From Chitinophaga sp. HK235 (GTDB lineage Bacteria > Bacteroidota > Bacteroidia > Chitinophagales > Chitinophagaceae), in assembly GCF_018255755.1 (NCBI RefSeq), contig NZ_CP073766.1:496001-560000 (forward strand): DNA of 64,000 bases, given 5' to 3'. Shown here piece after piece: positions 1 through 7,000 of the stretch; the first letter of the stretch is position 1; the number at the start of each line of letters is the position of its first letter. The position numbers and the translations under genes were made by a program. The notes under the pieces were generated by a model. That model did not search any database and was not told where the DNA came from. It was given only the letters and a program-made list of their open reading frames with translations.

Positions 1-194
1 GTGCTTTTTCGTCCTTTCAGTATCTCCTTGTAGGCTTTTTCGGTGGCGGTACCATAAACACTGTCGGTGTCATAGCTCAACAACTGCCAGTTCCTGGGTA
101 CCGGGGTTTTACTTTGTGCAACTGTTCTGGTAGTAAAAGCAGTCATCAATGCAACACATGCCAAGACTGCAACCTCTCGACTAAACAATTTCAT
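1..194 (-). CDS. S8 family serine peptidase (subtilase), N-terminal fragment cut by window edge
   Basis: An ATG at 194 on the minus strand opens a frame that stays open to base 1 (64 codons). It starts with a signal peptide (MKLFSREVAVLACVALMTAF, cleavage probably near VAQ-S). Next comes NWQLLSYDTDSVYG and then EKAYKEILKGRKS. That order is typical of the segment just before the first catalytic Asp (VIDSGVD) of Bacteroidota subtilases. The Asp/His/Ser catalytic residues would lie beyond the edge and cannot be checked. The product is expected to be exported and proteolytic. It is transcribed away from the phosphatase-like gene at 529. Confidence 0.7.
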   Translation of the reverse strand, partial: MKLFSREVAVLACVALMTAFTTRTVAQSKTPVPRNWQLLSYDTDSVYGTATEKAYKEILKGRKS

Positions 195-528
195 GTTCAA
201 TAATTATAAATTAAAATATCATGATGGGAATAAAGGTAGACAAAAACCGGTACAACAGACGGATATTAATGATAAGCGCACTATTTGTTGGTTAACTGGG
301 AGAAAATTGTACAGATCGCCATTCTTATCAGGTTTACTGCCTTGAACATTCTTGTCGTCCATCTATCACAATGCTGCGATTATTTTGCGGAGAAAACCTA
401 TCTTTAGGGCGGTTCCTTTTTTTCCTCTTCAACGTTTTTCTTCCTCAGTTCCCTTTCTCCCGGCAAGTCTTCGATTTCCGGTGTTCCTGGCTATTGTATT
501 GTATTAACTCACATTAAAAACTATCGTC
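195..528. other. Divergent intergenic region, no gene seen
   Basis: This 334-base spacer separates the protease gene (leftward) from the gene at 529 (rightward), so it should hold both promoters. On the minus strand a TACCTTTA box about 35 bases before the protease ATG resembles the Bacteroidota -7 element TAnnTTTG, but no well-spaced -33 TTTG accompanies it. No ORF, tRNA or strong hairpin was seen. Confidence 0.4.
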
Positions 529-1059
529 ATGCTGAAAACTGCTATTTTAGCCACGATGCTGGCTGCTGGTCTGTCTTCTTTTGCTACCGGCCCGGAAAAA
601 GTAACCACGATTATTTTTGTTAACGCTGCGGAAGAAGAAGTCTCTCCATCAGCCGGCCTCAGCCCCGAAGGGCAGGATCAGGCCAGAGAATTTACAGATG
701 CTTTGCGGCATATAGATGTGGCAGCCATCTATACGATTTATGTCAACAAAGCGGTACAAACCGTTACTCCGCTTTCCCAATTAAGGCAATTAAACCCGGT
801 TTATTACTGGGTAACCAAAGACCATGAGACTGCAGACTGTGTTTTGGACTGTATTGTAAGGCAAAATAAGGGCAAAACCATTGTTATTTGTGGCAATCCG
901 GAAAATATTCCACTGATGGCCCGTTGTCTGGGAGTGAAAGGAAAAACAGTCAAAACCCTTTATGATAAAGGGTCAGGCCGTTTTTTGATTGTCAAGGTCA
1001 TGGGAAATAATACTGCCGTAGCACAAAAGTTGAATATGAATATTCAAAAAAAAGTCTAA
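529..1059 (+). CDS. Secreted histidine-phosphatase-like protein lacking catalytic residues
   Basis: The 176-residue product starts with a signal peptide (MLKTAILATMLAAGLSSFA). The rest follows the phosphoglycerate-mutase/histidine-phosphatase (SixA-like) pattern: a first strand TTIIFVNAAEEE where the family has LVRHAEK, then GLSPEGQDQAREFTDALR, then AAIYTIYVNKAVQTVTPL where the family has IYSTxxxRTxQTA, and GKTIVICGNPENIPLM where the family has VxVGHSNTIP. The RHG-type catalytic His, its Arg partner and the second catalytic His are all replaced (VNA, NKAV, CGNP). The fold is therefore probably kept while phosphatase chemistry is lost. This is inferred from motif comparison. The function is unknown; a binding role in the periplasm is possible. 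Confidence 0.65.
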   Translation: MLKTAILATMLAAGLSSFATGPEKVTTIIFVNAAEEEVSPSAGLSPEGQDQAREFTDALRHIDVAAIYTIYVNKAVQTVTPLSQLRQLNPVYYWVTKDHETADCVLDCIVRQNKGKTIVICGNPENIPLMARCLGVKGKTVKTLYDKGSGRFLIVKVMGNNTAVAQKLNMNIQKKV

Positions 1060-1347
1060 TATTTATATCCGGAAGAATATTTAATGGCTTCCCGCTATTG
1101 GATATTTTTCTCATAAGCATGGTTTCCGTTTAACGAAAAGCGGGGTTCTCTAGCCTCGCTACTATTTTTACCTTTAAAAAGTTGAAAATTTTTTAAAAGT
1201 GAAAAATCAGAGACCATGAACGTCGATGTATGTAGAAAGAGGATCTGGAAAAGTTTGATGCCTACGCAATAACGATTTTCCAGACACATTTTATCAACCG
1301 CTTTTAAAAATCTGATCAGGGGAGCACATCCTGACATGAAATTAAAA

Positions 1348-1370
1348 GCTCCGAGGCCTGGCCTCGGAGC
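1348..1370 (-). terminator. Perfect 10-bp GC-rich hairpin, terminator-like on minus strand
   Basis: GCTCCGAGGC, a CTG loop, then GCCTCGGAGC. Read on the minus strand, the stem is followed by TTTTAATTT, as in an intrinsic terminator. No minus-strand gene ends here, so it may instead be part of a structured RNA. Confidence 0.4.
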
Positions 1371-1425
1371 TGCAAAGCACACTGGTTCGAAATAAAATCT
1401 GATTGAAGCAATTGTAGAATAAAAG

Positions 1426-1460
1426 GGGATGTATCTGTAAACAGGTACATCCCTTGTTTT
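1426..1460 (+). terminator. Intrinsic terminator
   Basis: GGGATGTA and TACATCCC flank an inner CTGT-AA-ACAG stem, making an almost continuous 13-bp hairpin (1426-1453). TTGTTTTT follows. It would end transcripts coming from the phosphatase-like gene or from a small RNA in the preceding gap. Confidence 0.65.
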
Positions 1461-1526
1461 TAGACATTACCTGTTGTTGTTATAAGGGACAAAAGAGAAG
1501 TGTTCTTATGGTCTAAAAAATCAACA

Positions 1527-2078
1527 ATGGGTAACACAGTCACTACAAATCAATCCCTCTGTAACCGGATCACTGGACAACGGATCCGTTTTTTAACTGG
1601 TTTTACAGCTCCGCACGATTGGCTGGAAATGGAGGCCATCTGGCCACCAGCATCTAAAGAACCTCCATTGCACTATCATCCTTATCAGGAAGAAATTTTT
1701 GAGATATTGGAAGGAGAGCTTAGTATCCGCCTGCCGGGCGGTGTGAGGGTATACCCCAAAGGTGCAGTCATCCGTATTGCGCCAGGTACGCCACATAGCA
1801 TGTGGAATGCCGGTGCCAGTGAAGTGTCTGTAAACTGGAAGGTATGGCCTGCACTGGAGACAGCCGGCTTGCTGTACAACTTGTACGGACGGGTCAATGA
1901 CGGGCTGCCGTCTCACCAAAAGGAGCTTTCGCTGCCAGTGATAATCTATTTGTTGATAAAGTATGATCGTTGTTTGCGGCTGGCAAAACCACCGGTGTGG
2001 GTGATATATTTTCTTTACTACTTATTCCAACCATTTTACCTGGTGATGAATTACCGGAAACGTTTTTACAGACTGTGA
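1527..2078 (+). CDS. Cupin-domain protein with hydrophobic C-terminal tail
   Basis: This is a small beta-barrel cupin protein (183 residues from the ATG at 1527). Cupin motif 1 is seen as PPLHYHPYQEEIFEILEGEL with two metal-binding His and a Glu. Motif 2 is seen as IAPGTPHSMWNAG. The last 55 residues contain two hydrophobic stretches (SLPVIIYLLIKY and WVIYFLYYLFQPFYLVM) that look like membrane or hydrophobic anchor helices, which is unusual for a free cupin. The frame could start at GTG 1500, but GTG starts are rare here and the extra nine residues add no family similarity. Substrate unknown. The gene stands alone between two terminators. Confidence 0.7.
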   Translation: MGNTVTTNQSLCNRITGQRIRFLTGFTAPHDWLEMEAIWPPASKEPPLHYHPYQEEIFEILEGELSIRLPGGVRVYPKGAVIRIAPGTPHSMWNAGASEVSVNWKVWPALETAGLLYNLYGRVNDGLPSHQKELSLPVIIYLLIKYDRCLRLAKPPVWVIYFLYYLFQPFYLVMNYRKRFYRL

Positions 2079-2094
2079 CGGGAGGCTAAAAAGC

Positions 2095-2127
2095 AGTGGC
2101 GGCCACTGTTTGAGAGTGGCCGCCACT
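2095..2127. terminator. Bidirectional terminator between convergent genes
   Basis: A perfect 13-bp stem (AGTGGCGGCCACT / AGTGGCCGCCACT) has a 7-base loop. An A-run lies before it (2088-2092) and a weaker T-rich stretch after. It sits between the cupin gene (plus) and the aldehyde dehydrogenase gene (minus), ending both. Confidence 0.75.
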
Positions 2128-2152
2128 TAGCATTATTTTATCCGGTAGGCGC

Positions 2153-3682
2153 TTACAGATCAAATTTGATGCCTTGTGCGAGCGGTAATTTATCGGAGAA
2201 GTTGATGGTGTTGGTCTGACGGCGCATATAAGCTTTCCATGCGTCAGAGCCACTTTCACGTCCACCACCGGTTTCTTTTTCACCACCGAAGGCGCCGCCT
2301 ATTTCAGCACCGGAAGTACCGATGTTGACATTGGCAATACCGCAATCAGAGCCTGCTGCTGACAGGAACTGTTCTGCCTCGCGGAGGTTCAGCGTCATGA
2401 TAGCAGAGGAAAGGCCCTGTGGTACATCATTCTGTATAGCGATGGCTTCGGGGAGTGTCTGGTACTTCATCACATAAAGGATGGGAGCGAACGTTTCGTG
2501 CTGTACAATATCGTAGCTGTTTTGTACCGCTGCGATACATGGTTTTACGTAACAGCCGGATTCAAAGCCCGGACCTTCCAGCACACCACCTTCCACGAGG
2601 AAGGTACCACCTTGTTGTTTTACCTGTTCGATGCTGCTGAGGTAAGCATTTACCGCGTCTCTATCGATCAGCGGGCCTACGTGGTTCTTTTCATCGAGCG
2701 GGTTGCCAATGCGGAGCTGGGCGTATGCTTTCACCAGTTTGGCCGTGAAGGCGTCATAAACGCTTTCGTGGATGATCAGGCGGCGGGTGGAGGTACAGCG
2801 TTGTCCGGCGGTACCTACGGCGCCAAATACGGCCCCTATGAGGGTCATATCCAGGTCTGCGTCTTTAGACACGATGATGGCGTTGTTGCCACCCAGTTCG
2901 AGCAGGGCACGGCCCAGGCGGGCGCCTACAGCGGCACCTACGCTCTTGCCCATACGGGTGGAGCCGGTAGCTGAAACCAGCGGAATACGGTGGTCGTTAG
3001 ACATCCATTCGCCTACTTCGCGGCCGCCGGTAACGAGGCAACAAACACCTTCAGGGACGTTGTTGGCAGCGAATACGGTTTCGACTATACGTTGACAGGC
3101 TAATGCTGTAACCGGTGTTTTTTCGGAAGGCTTCCATATACAAACGTTGCCGCAAACCCATGCCAGCATGGAGTTCCAACTCCATACGGCTACCGGGAAG
3201 TTAAAAGCGGAAATGATACCTGTAATACCCAGCGGATGCCATTGTTCATACATACGGTGTCCCGGACGTTCGGAGTGCATACTGAGGCCATAGAGCTGGC
3301 GGGAAAGACCTACTGCAAAATCGCAGATATCGATCATTTCCTGTACTTCTCCGTAACCTTCCTGCAGGCTTTTACCCATTTCATAGGAAACGAGCCTGCC
3401 CAGGTGCTCTTTATGGGCACGCAGGGCTTCGCCGATCTGGCGCACTATTTCTCCTCTTCTGGGGGCAGGCCACTGACGCCACTCCCGGAATGCCTCCTGT
3501 GCTACGGCAATCACTGCATCGTAATTGCTGCGGTCTGCACTTTTAACAGTAGCAATGGTTTTATTGTCAACCGGAGATACAGACACGATGTCTGCTCCGC
3601 TGGCATTCAGCCAGTGTTTGCCGGTGCTTACCCCGCTTTGTTGTGCGCTGATGCCGAAAGCTTGTAAAGTATCTTGTGCCAT
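2153..3682 (-). CDS. Aminoadipate-semialdehyde dehydrogenase (ALDH7/antiquitin type)
   Basis: This 509-residue NAD(P)-dependent aldehyde dehydrogenase is predicted to oxidise 2-aminoadipate 6-semialdehyde to 2-aminoadipate, a late step of lysine breakdown. The ALDH landmarks are present: FNFPVAVWSWN and the WKPSEKTP cofactor-binding segment near residues 165-195, LVSATGSTRMG (glycine motif), LELGGNNAI with the general-base Glu, and GTAGQRCTSTRR with the catalytic Cys. GQRCTSTRR together with LELGGNNAII is characteristic of the ALDH7A1/antiquitin branch rather than betaine or succinate-semialdehyde enzymes. It is the last gene of the three-gene minus-strand operon, 23 bases after the hglS-like gene. 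The operon partners support the lysine assignment. Confidence 0.88.
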   Translation of the reverse strand: MAQDTLQAFGISAQQSGVSTGKHWLNASGADIVSVSPVDNKTIATVKSADRSNYDAVIAVAQEAFREWRQWPAPRRGEIVRQIGEALRAHKEHLGRLVSYEMGKSLQEGYGEVQEMIDICDFAVGLSRQLYGLSMHSERPGHRMYEQWHPLGITGIISAFNFPVAVWSWNSMLAWVCGNVCIWKPSEKTPVTALACQRIVETVFAANNVPEGVCCLVTGGREVGEWMSNDHRIPLVSATGSTRMGKSVGAAVGARLGRALLELGGNNAIIVSKDADLDMTLIGAVFGAVGTAGQRCTSTRRLIIHESVYDAFTAKLVKAYAQLRIGNPLDEKNHVGPLIDRDAVNAYLSSIEQVKQQGGTFLVEGGVLEGPGFESGCYVKPCIAAVQNSYDIVQHETFAPILYVMKYQTLPEAIAIQNDVPQGLSSAIMTLNLREAEQFLSAAGSDCGIANVNIGTSGAEIGGAFGGEKETGGGRESGSDAWKAYMRRQTNTINFSDKLPLAQGIKFDL

Positions 3683-3705
3683 GATAGGTTTATTAATGAA
3701 CTAAA

Positions 3706-4596
3706 TTAGGAACTTTTTTTTGTTTGAGCCGAGTAGGTGCTTTCAAAGATCTTGTCTGCATTGCCAGCTTCAAAGCCTTCCCGGCGGTGTTCCCGGCGGA
3801 TTTCCGCAGCAGACAGGGTGGCAAACTGCTGTAAAACCCTTCTCTCTGCAAATTCTACATAAGAACCGGCAATTTTGGTGGTTTCCCCGCCTGCAAAGGT
3901 GGCTTCTATCATGCCCGCCACTGTGGCGCTTTGCAACAGATTACCGTCGGGGCTGGTTTTAATCTTGCCGCCGGCATCATTGAGGACAAAGCTGTTCTTT
4001 TCGAGGAAGCTGTTAAACTCTGCTATAGTATTATATCCGGGAGGCAGGTTATGTACACTTACCGTAAAATGGTTCAGGTAATAGCGATTATAGATCACCC
4101 AGGCGGCATATTCGCTTTCAGCAGCCAGTGCCTGGAAGTCGGCCAGGATAGGGGTACGCCAGAGCCCACTGTGCAGGAAGGTGTCTACTGCTTTGCTGTC
4201 ATCCAGATTGAGCTGGGTTACCGGATCTACCGTTACTTCGTTGGTATAACTGGTAATGATGTCCTGTGCCTGCTGGCTCAGGTCTTTTACCCGCAGCTCG
4301 CTGATAAAGATGCGCGGATACCTGGGTGATGGTGGTGCATACCACCAGGCATCCAGCTTCTTGGACGCAAAATAGTAATGTTCCATTTTCGTATAGCCGT
4401 AATGGAGAAAGATTTTCTCCAGCGACTGTACCCCGAGTTGTGGTACTCCCATAGTACGGAAAGCGATATGGTCGTTTTCGATATCGTCCGCTTTTTCGAT
4501 TAATCCGTCCCGGATCATGGCAGCAATTACTGCTGACACGTCTGGTACCCGCTCCTGGTAACGGCTCATCAGGCCGTTTAATACTTCTTGTAACAT
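3706..4596 (-). CDS. hglS: 2-oxoadipate dioxygenase/decarboxylase (HglS-like, DUF1338)
   Basis: This DUF1338-family protein is predicted to convert 2-oxoadipate to 2-hydroxyglutarate with Fe(II) and O2, as shown for HglS of Pseudomonas. The likely metal ligands are visible: His in NDHIAFRTMG (about residue 43), His in LNHFTVSVHNLP, and Glu in GSYVEFAERR. The Arg in HIAFRT matches the substrate-carboxylate Arg of the family. At 296 residues it is shorter than the roughly 450-residue YdcJ-type members. It lies 42 bases after the dehydrogenase gene and 23 bases before the ALDH gene, which makes cotranscription very likely. 2-oxoadipate would come from aminoadipate by transamination; no dedicated aminotransferase is in the window. 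Confidence 0.82.
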   Translation of the reverse strand: MLQEVLNGLMSRYQERVPDVSAVIAAMIRDGLIEKADDIENDHIAFRTMGVPQLGVQSLEKIFLHYGYTKMEHYYFASKKLDAWWYAPPSPRYPRIFISELRVKDLSQQAQDIITSYTNEVTVDPVTQLNLDDSKAVDTFLHSGLWRTPILADFQALAAESEYAAWVIYNRYYLNHFTVSVHNLPPGYNTIAEFNSFLEKNSFVLNDAGGKIKTSPDGNLLQSATVAGMIEATFAGGETTKIAGSYVEFAERRVLQQFATLSAAEIRREHRREGFEAGNADKIFESTYSAQTKKSS

Positions 4597-4638
4597 GACG
4601 TTTGTTTGAGCTTCCAGCTACCAGCCTGTGGCTGGCTG

Positions 4639-5709
4639 CTAATTATAAAATTGTGCAAACCTGTTATTGATCAGGTCCTTGAAATTCACATCTTCCTGTT
4701 TTACAAATCCGTTGGCAGGCAACAATCCTTTTGCATGCAGGTCTATGACTGCACAGGCAGCACCGGCGGTGGTGAGCTGAATAGCAGTAAAGTCCTGTCC
4801 GCCAACTTCCTGGTTGTATATCTTACGCGAATATGAGCGTTGTACCGAGCGGCCGTTGATGGTACCGGACACAGACACAAACACCAGCACTACGTCCTGC
4901 TGCGTGAAAGGTATACTATCTTCCATAATCTCCTTCAGCATTTCCCGTTTTTTATTCAGTTTGAGCTCGCTGAGCAATATTTTCATCAGGTGGCAATGGC
5001 CGGGATATCTGACAGTTTTATAATCCAGATTATATACTTTTCCATCCAGTATTTCCGCCAGGGCAGAGAGTCCGCCGGAGGTGTTGAAGGCTTCGTATTC
5101 CACGCCGTCGAGGGCAAAACGTTCGTAGCCTTCCATAGGCATTACCTGCTTTCGTTCTCCTTCGTAGATGGCATCACAGGGATTGCAGTATTCGTTGATC
5201 AGTCCGTCGGTGCTCCAGGTGAGGTTGTACATCAGGCTGTTGGTAGGGAACTGAGGCAGCGCACCTACGCGCAGTCTTACGGAGTCGAGGGTATCAAACT
5301 GCTTAGCGATATCATAAGCAGCGATACTGATGAAACCCGGTGCCAGTCCACATTGTGGCATAAAGCTCACTTTCGCGTTCTGTGCGATGTCACGGATAGC
5401 GTTGGTGGTGGCCACATCTTCGGTCAGGTCGAAGTAGTGGGTATTGGCTTTGGCAGCGGCGGCCGCGATTTTTACGTTCAGGAAAAACGGGCAGGCGCTC
5501 AGAACGATGTCCTGAGCTTCCAGAGCTGTTTCCAGGGCGGCAGCATCATTCACATCCAGTTTGGCCTTGTGGATGTTGCTGTCAGTACATTTGTCGAGCA
5601 GGGCCTGGTTGCTGTCTGCCAGTGTTACCTGGTAGTCGCCGGATTGTTGTAACAGGAATGCTGCTGTTTCGCCGATCTTGCCGGCGCCGATGATCATTAC
5701 ACGTTTCAT
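4639..5709 (-). CDS. Saccharopine dehydrogenase family protein (saccharopine or lysine 6-dehydrogenase)
   Basis: This 356-residue oxidoreductase starts with a Rossmann dinucleotide site (MKRVMIIGAGKIGETAA). It carries family motifs such as MPQCGLAPGF, EAFNTSGGLSAL and LDYKTVRYPGHC. Members of this family either split saccharopine to glutamate and aminoadipate semialdehyde or oxidise lysine directly to the same semialdehyde (lysine 6-dehydrogenase). The TSGG and KTxRYxGH segments look, from memory, at least as much like lysine 6-dehydrogenase as like saccharopine dehydrogenase. Both activities feed the aldehyde dehydrogenase encoded downstream. No separate lysine-ketoglutarate reductase gene is seen in the window, which leans slightly to direct oxidation. 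First gene of its operon, preceded by a long leader. Confidence 0.8.
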   Translation of the reverse strand: MKRVMIIGAGKIGETAAFLLQQSGDYQVTLADSNQALLDKCTDSNIHKAKLDVNDAAALETALEAQDIVLSACPFFLNVKIAAAAAKANTHYFDLTEDVATTNAIRDIAQNAKVSFMPQCGLAPGFISIAAYDIAKQFDTLDSVRLRVGALPQFPTNSLMYNLTWSTDGLINEYCNPCDAIYEGERKQVMPMEGYERFALDGVEYEAFNTSGGLSALAEILDGKVYNLDYKTVRYPGHCHLMKILLSELKLNKKREMLKEIMEDSIPFTQQDVVLVFVSVSGTINGRSVQRSYSRKIYNQEVGGQDFTAIQLTTAGAACAVIDLHAKGLLPANGFVKQEDVNFKDLINNRFAQFYN

Positions 5710-5787
5710 AAACTATTGGAATTATTGGTGAATAAGCAGAAGCTGGCCGAAACGTAAGCACAGTATGCCCTCTCCATATAAGAGTAC

Positions 5788-5814
5788 CCTGCATGGCAAA
5801 ATTTACCAAGCAGG
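5788..5814. promoter_or_regulatory. Operator-like palindrome upstream of lysine-degradation operon
   Basis: CCTGC-A-TGG, a 9-base AT-rich centre, then CCA-A-GCAGG. There are eight paired bases per arm and one A/A mismatch. The centre lies about 90 bases before the dehydrogenase ATG. The dyad shape with an AT-rich core fits a dimeric regulator site as well as an RNA hairpin. No regulator gene is adjacent. Confidence 0.4.
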
Positions 5815-5892
5815 AAGGCATAACATCGGTATTAATAAAATAAATACCAGTGCGTCCGTTACAGCGCATTAATTTTCCCTAACAGGAAGGGA

Positions 5893-5958
5893 CCCACGAA
5901 ATAAATCAGGAAGATGGTGTTACCTGCTCTTTCGAACTCAAGGCACGTGGGAGCAGGT
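5893..5958 (-). promoter_or_regulatory. Candidate pseudoknot in the leader RNA
   Basis: On the minus strand ACCTGCTC pairs with GAGCAGGT across a 21-base loop. The loop's CCACG, directly after the first arm, is complementary to CGTGG at the 3' end of the element. That gives an H-type pseudoknot topology about 185 bases before the start codon. Loop 1 would be very short, so one end pair may have to open. It matches no riboswitch class I recognise. Confidence 0.25.
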
Positions 5959-6061
5959 GCTCCGCAGATAGGAGAGAAGAGAGAGTTGTATGTTTAGCAG
6001 GTAATTCATTTACAATTATAAAAAGCTAATATAGGGAAAAATTACGAAACGCGAAAAATAA

Positions 6062-6095
6062 AAGAGGCGCTGCAAGCTTATCTGCAGCGCCTCTT
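6062..6095 (-). terminator. Intrinsic terminator after panB
   Basis: A perfect 13-bp stem AAGAGGCGCTGCA / TGCAGCGCCTCTT has an 8-base loop. On the minus strand it is followed by TTATTTTT. It lies 15 bases after the panB stop and ends the panC-to-panB minus-strand series. Confidence 0.85.
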
Positions 6096-6109
6096 CTGAT
6101 ATATGCGTA

Positions 6110-6928
6110 TTAATATTGTTCTTTTTCATTCGGGAAGTCCTGCGACTTAACATCGCTGATATAGGCCTGTGTGGCGTCATATATCTGAGAGTATAGATCG
6201 AGGTAGCGGCGCAGGAAGCGGGGTTTGAACTCTTTGTTGATGCCCAGCATATCATGCATCACCAGTACCTGTCCGTCTACATTGCCAGCACCGATGCCGA
6301 TGATGGGAATATGTACTGCAGCAGCTACTTCTTTTGCCAGCGCAGCCGGAATCTTTTCGAGTACAATGGCGAAGCAGCCTGCATCCTGCAGGAGTTTGGC
6401 GTCGCTGATGAGTTTTTGTGCCTCTGCATCTTCAGTGGCTCTCACTGCGTAGGTGCCAAATTTGTAGATAGACTGTGGTGTGAGGCCCAGGTGTCCCATC
6501 ACTGGTACGCCGGCAGAGATAATCCTTTTTACAGACTCGATGATTTCTTCACCGCCTTCTATTTTGATACCATGTGCACCGGTTTCTTTCATGATGCGGA
6601 TGGCAGAATTGAGTGCTTCCTTGGAGTTGCCCTGATAAGAGCCGAAGGGCAGGTCTACCACAACAAAACAACGTTTGATCGCTCTGATGACAGAGGAGGC
6701 GTGGTAGATCATCTGGTCGAGTGTGATAGGCAGGGTGGTTTCATGGCCGGCCATTACATTGGACGCAGAATCACCTACCAGTATTACATCGATGCCGGCA
6801 TCATCAAAGATCCTGGCCATGGAATAGTCATAGGCGGTGATCATGGAGATTTTTTCCCCGTCTAATTTCATCTTCTGCAGAACATGCGTGGTCACACGCT
6901 TGATATCTTTATGCACAGACATAGTCAT
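6110..6928 (-). CDS. panB: 3-methyl-2-oxobutanoate hydroxymethyltransferase
   Basis: This enzyme makes ketopantoate from 2-oxoisovalerate and methylene-tetrahydrofolate, the first step of pantothenate synthesis. The 272-residue product carries the family signatures ITAYDYSMARIFDDAGIDVI, VGDSASNVMAGHETT, VVDLPFGSY, the metal-site segment KIEGG, PVMGHLGLTPQS with its active-site region, and the C-terminal PIIGIGAG and QVLVMHDMLG. The length is usual for PanB. The start at 6928 (MTMSVHKD) has an alternative two codons later. It lies 72 bases after ppx on the same strand and is followed by a strong terminator. panC and panD are 5-6 kb upstream in the same orientation. Confidence 0.96.
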   Translation of the reverse strand: MTMSVHKDIKRVTTHVLQKMKLDGEKISMITAYDYSMARIFDDAGIDVILVGDSASNVMAGHETTLPITLDQMIYHASSVIRAIKRCFVVVDLPFGSYQGNSKEALNSAIRIMKETGAHGIKIEGGEEIIESVKRIISAGVPVMGHLGLTPQSIYKFGTYAVRATEDAEAQKLISDAKLLQDAGCFAIVLEKIPAALAKEVAAAVHIPIIGIGAGNVDGQVLVMHDMLGINKEFKPRFLRRYLDLYSQIYDATQAYISDVKSQDFPNEKEQY

Positions 6929-7000
6929 GTAGTTTTATACCAAAAAATCCCTCAAAGGTTATGATATAAAAAGAAATAAGGAAAATTTTTTTATATATGG

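Larger units (their letters stand above)
1060..1526. other. 467-base intergenic region with two strong hairpins, possible small RNA
   Basis: No convincing protein-coding gene is seen. A 95-codon minus-strand frame at 1095-1382 has a low-complexity, unrelated composition. The region ends with two strong inverted repeats (1348-1370 and 1426-1460, listed separately). The second is a textbook plus-strand terminator lying 366 bases after the nearest plus-strand stop codon. That distance leaves room for either a long 3' UTR or an independent small RNA of up to about 350 bases. Confidence 0.35.
5710..6061 (-). promoter_or_regulatory. Long structured leader/promoter region of the lysine-degradation operon
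   Basis: No gene is seen in the 400 bases between panB and the dehydrogenase start. Read on the minus strand, the region contains several inverted repeats: ACCTGCTC/GAGCAGGT (5922-5958), CCCT/AGGG (about 5877-5892), GGTATT/AATACC (5828-5848) and a longer operator-like palindrome (5788-5814). This density suggests an RNA leader and/or repressor sites controlling the catabolic operon. No exact promoter box was found. Confidence 0.4.

Noticed and set aside
1095..1382. 95-codon minus-strand ORF
   Set aside because: Product has no protein-like pattern or family, covers the hairpin at 1348-1370, and lies in a gap with no supporting start signal.
1384..1391. GGTTCGAA, like a tRNA T-loop
   Set aside because: No acceptor stem, anticodon arm or D arm can be drawn around it.
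2498..3667. Long plus-strand frames over the aldehyde dehydrogenase gene
   Set aside because: Antisense shadows; the minus-strand frame has all ALDH motifs.
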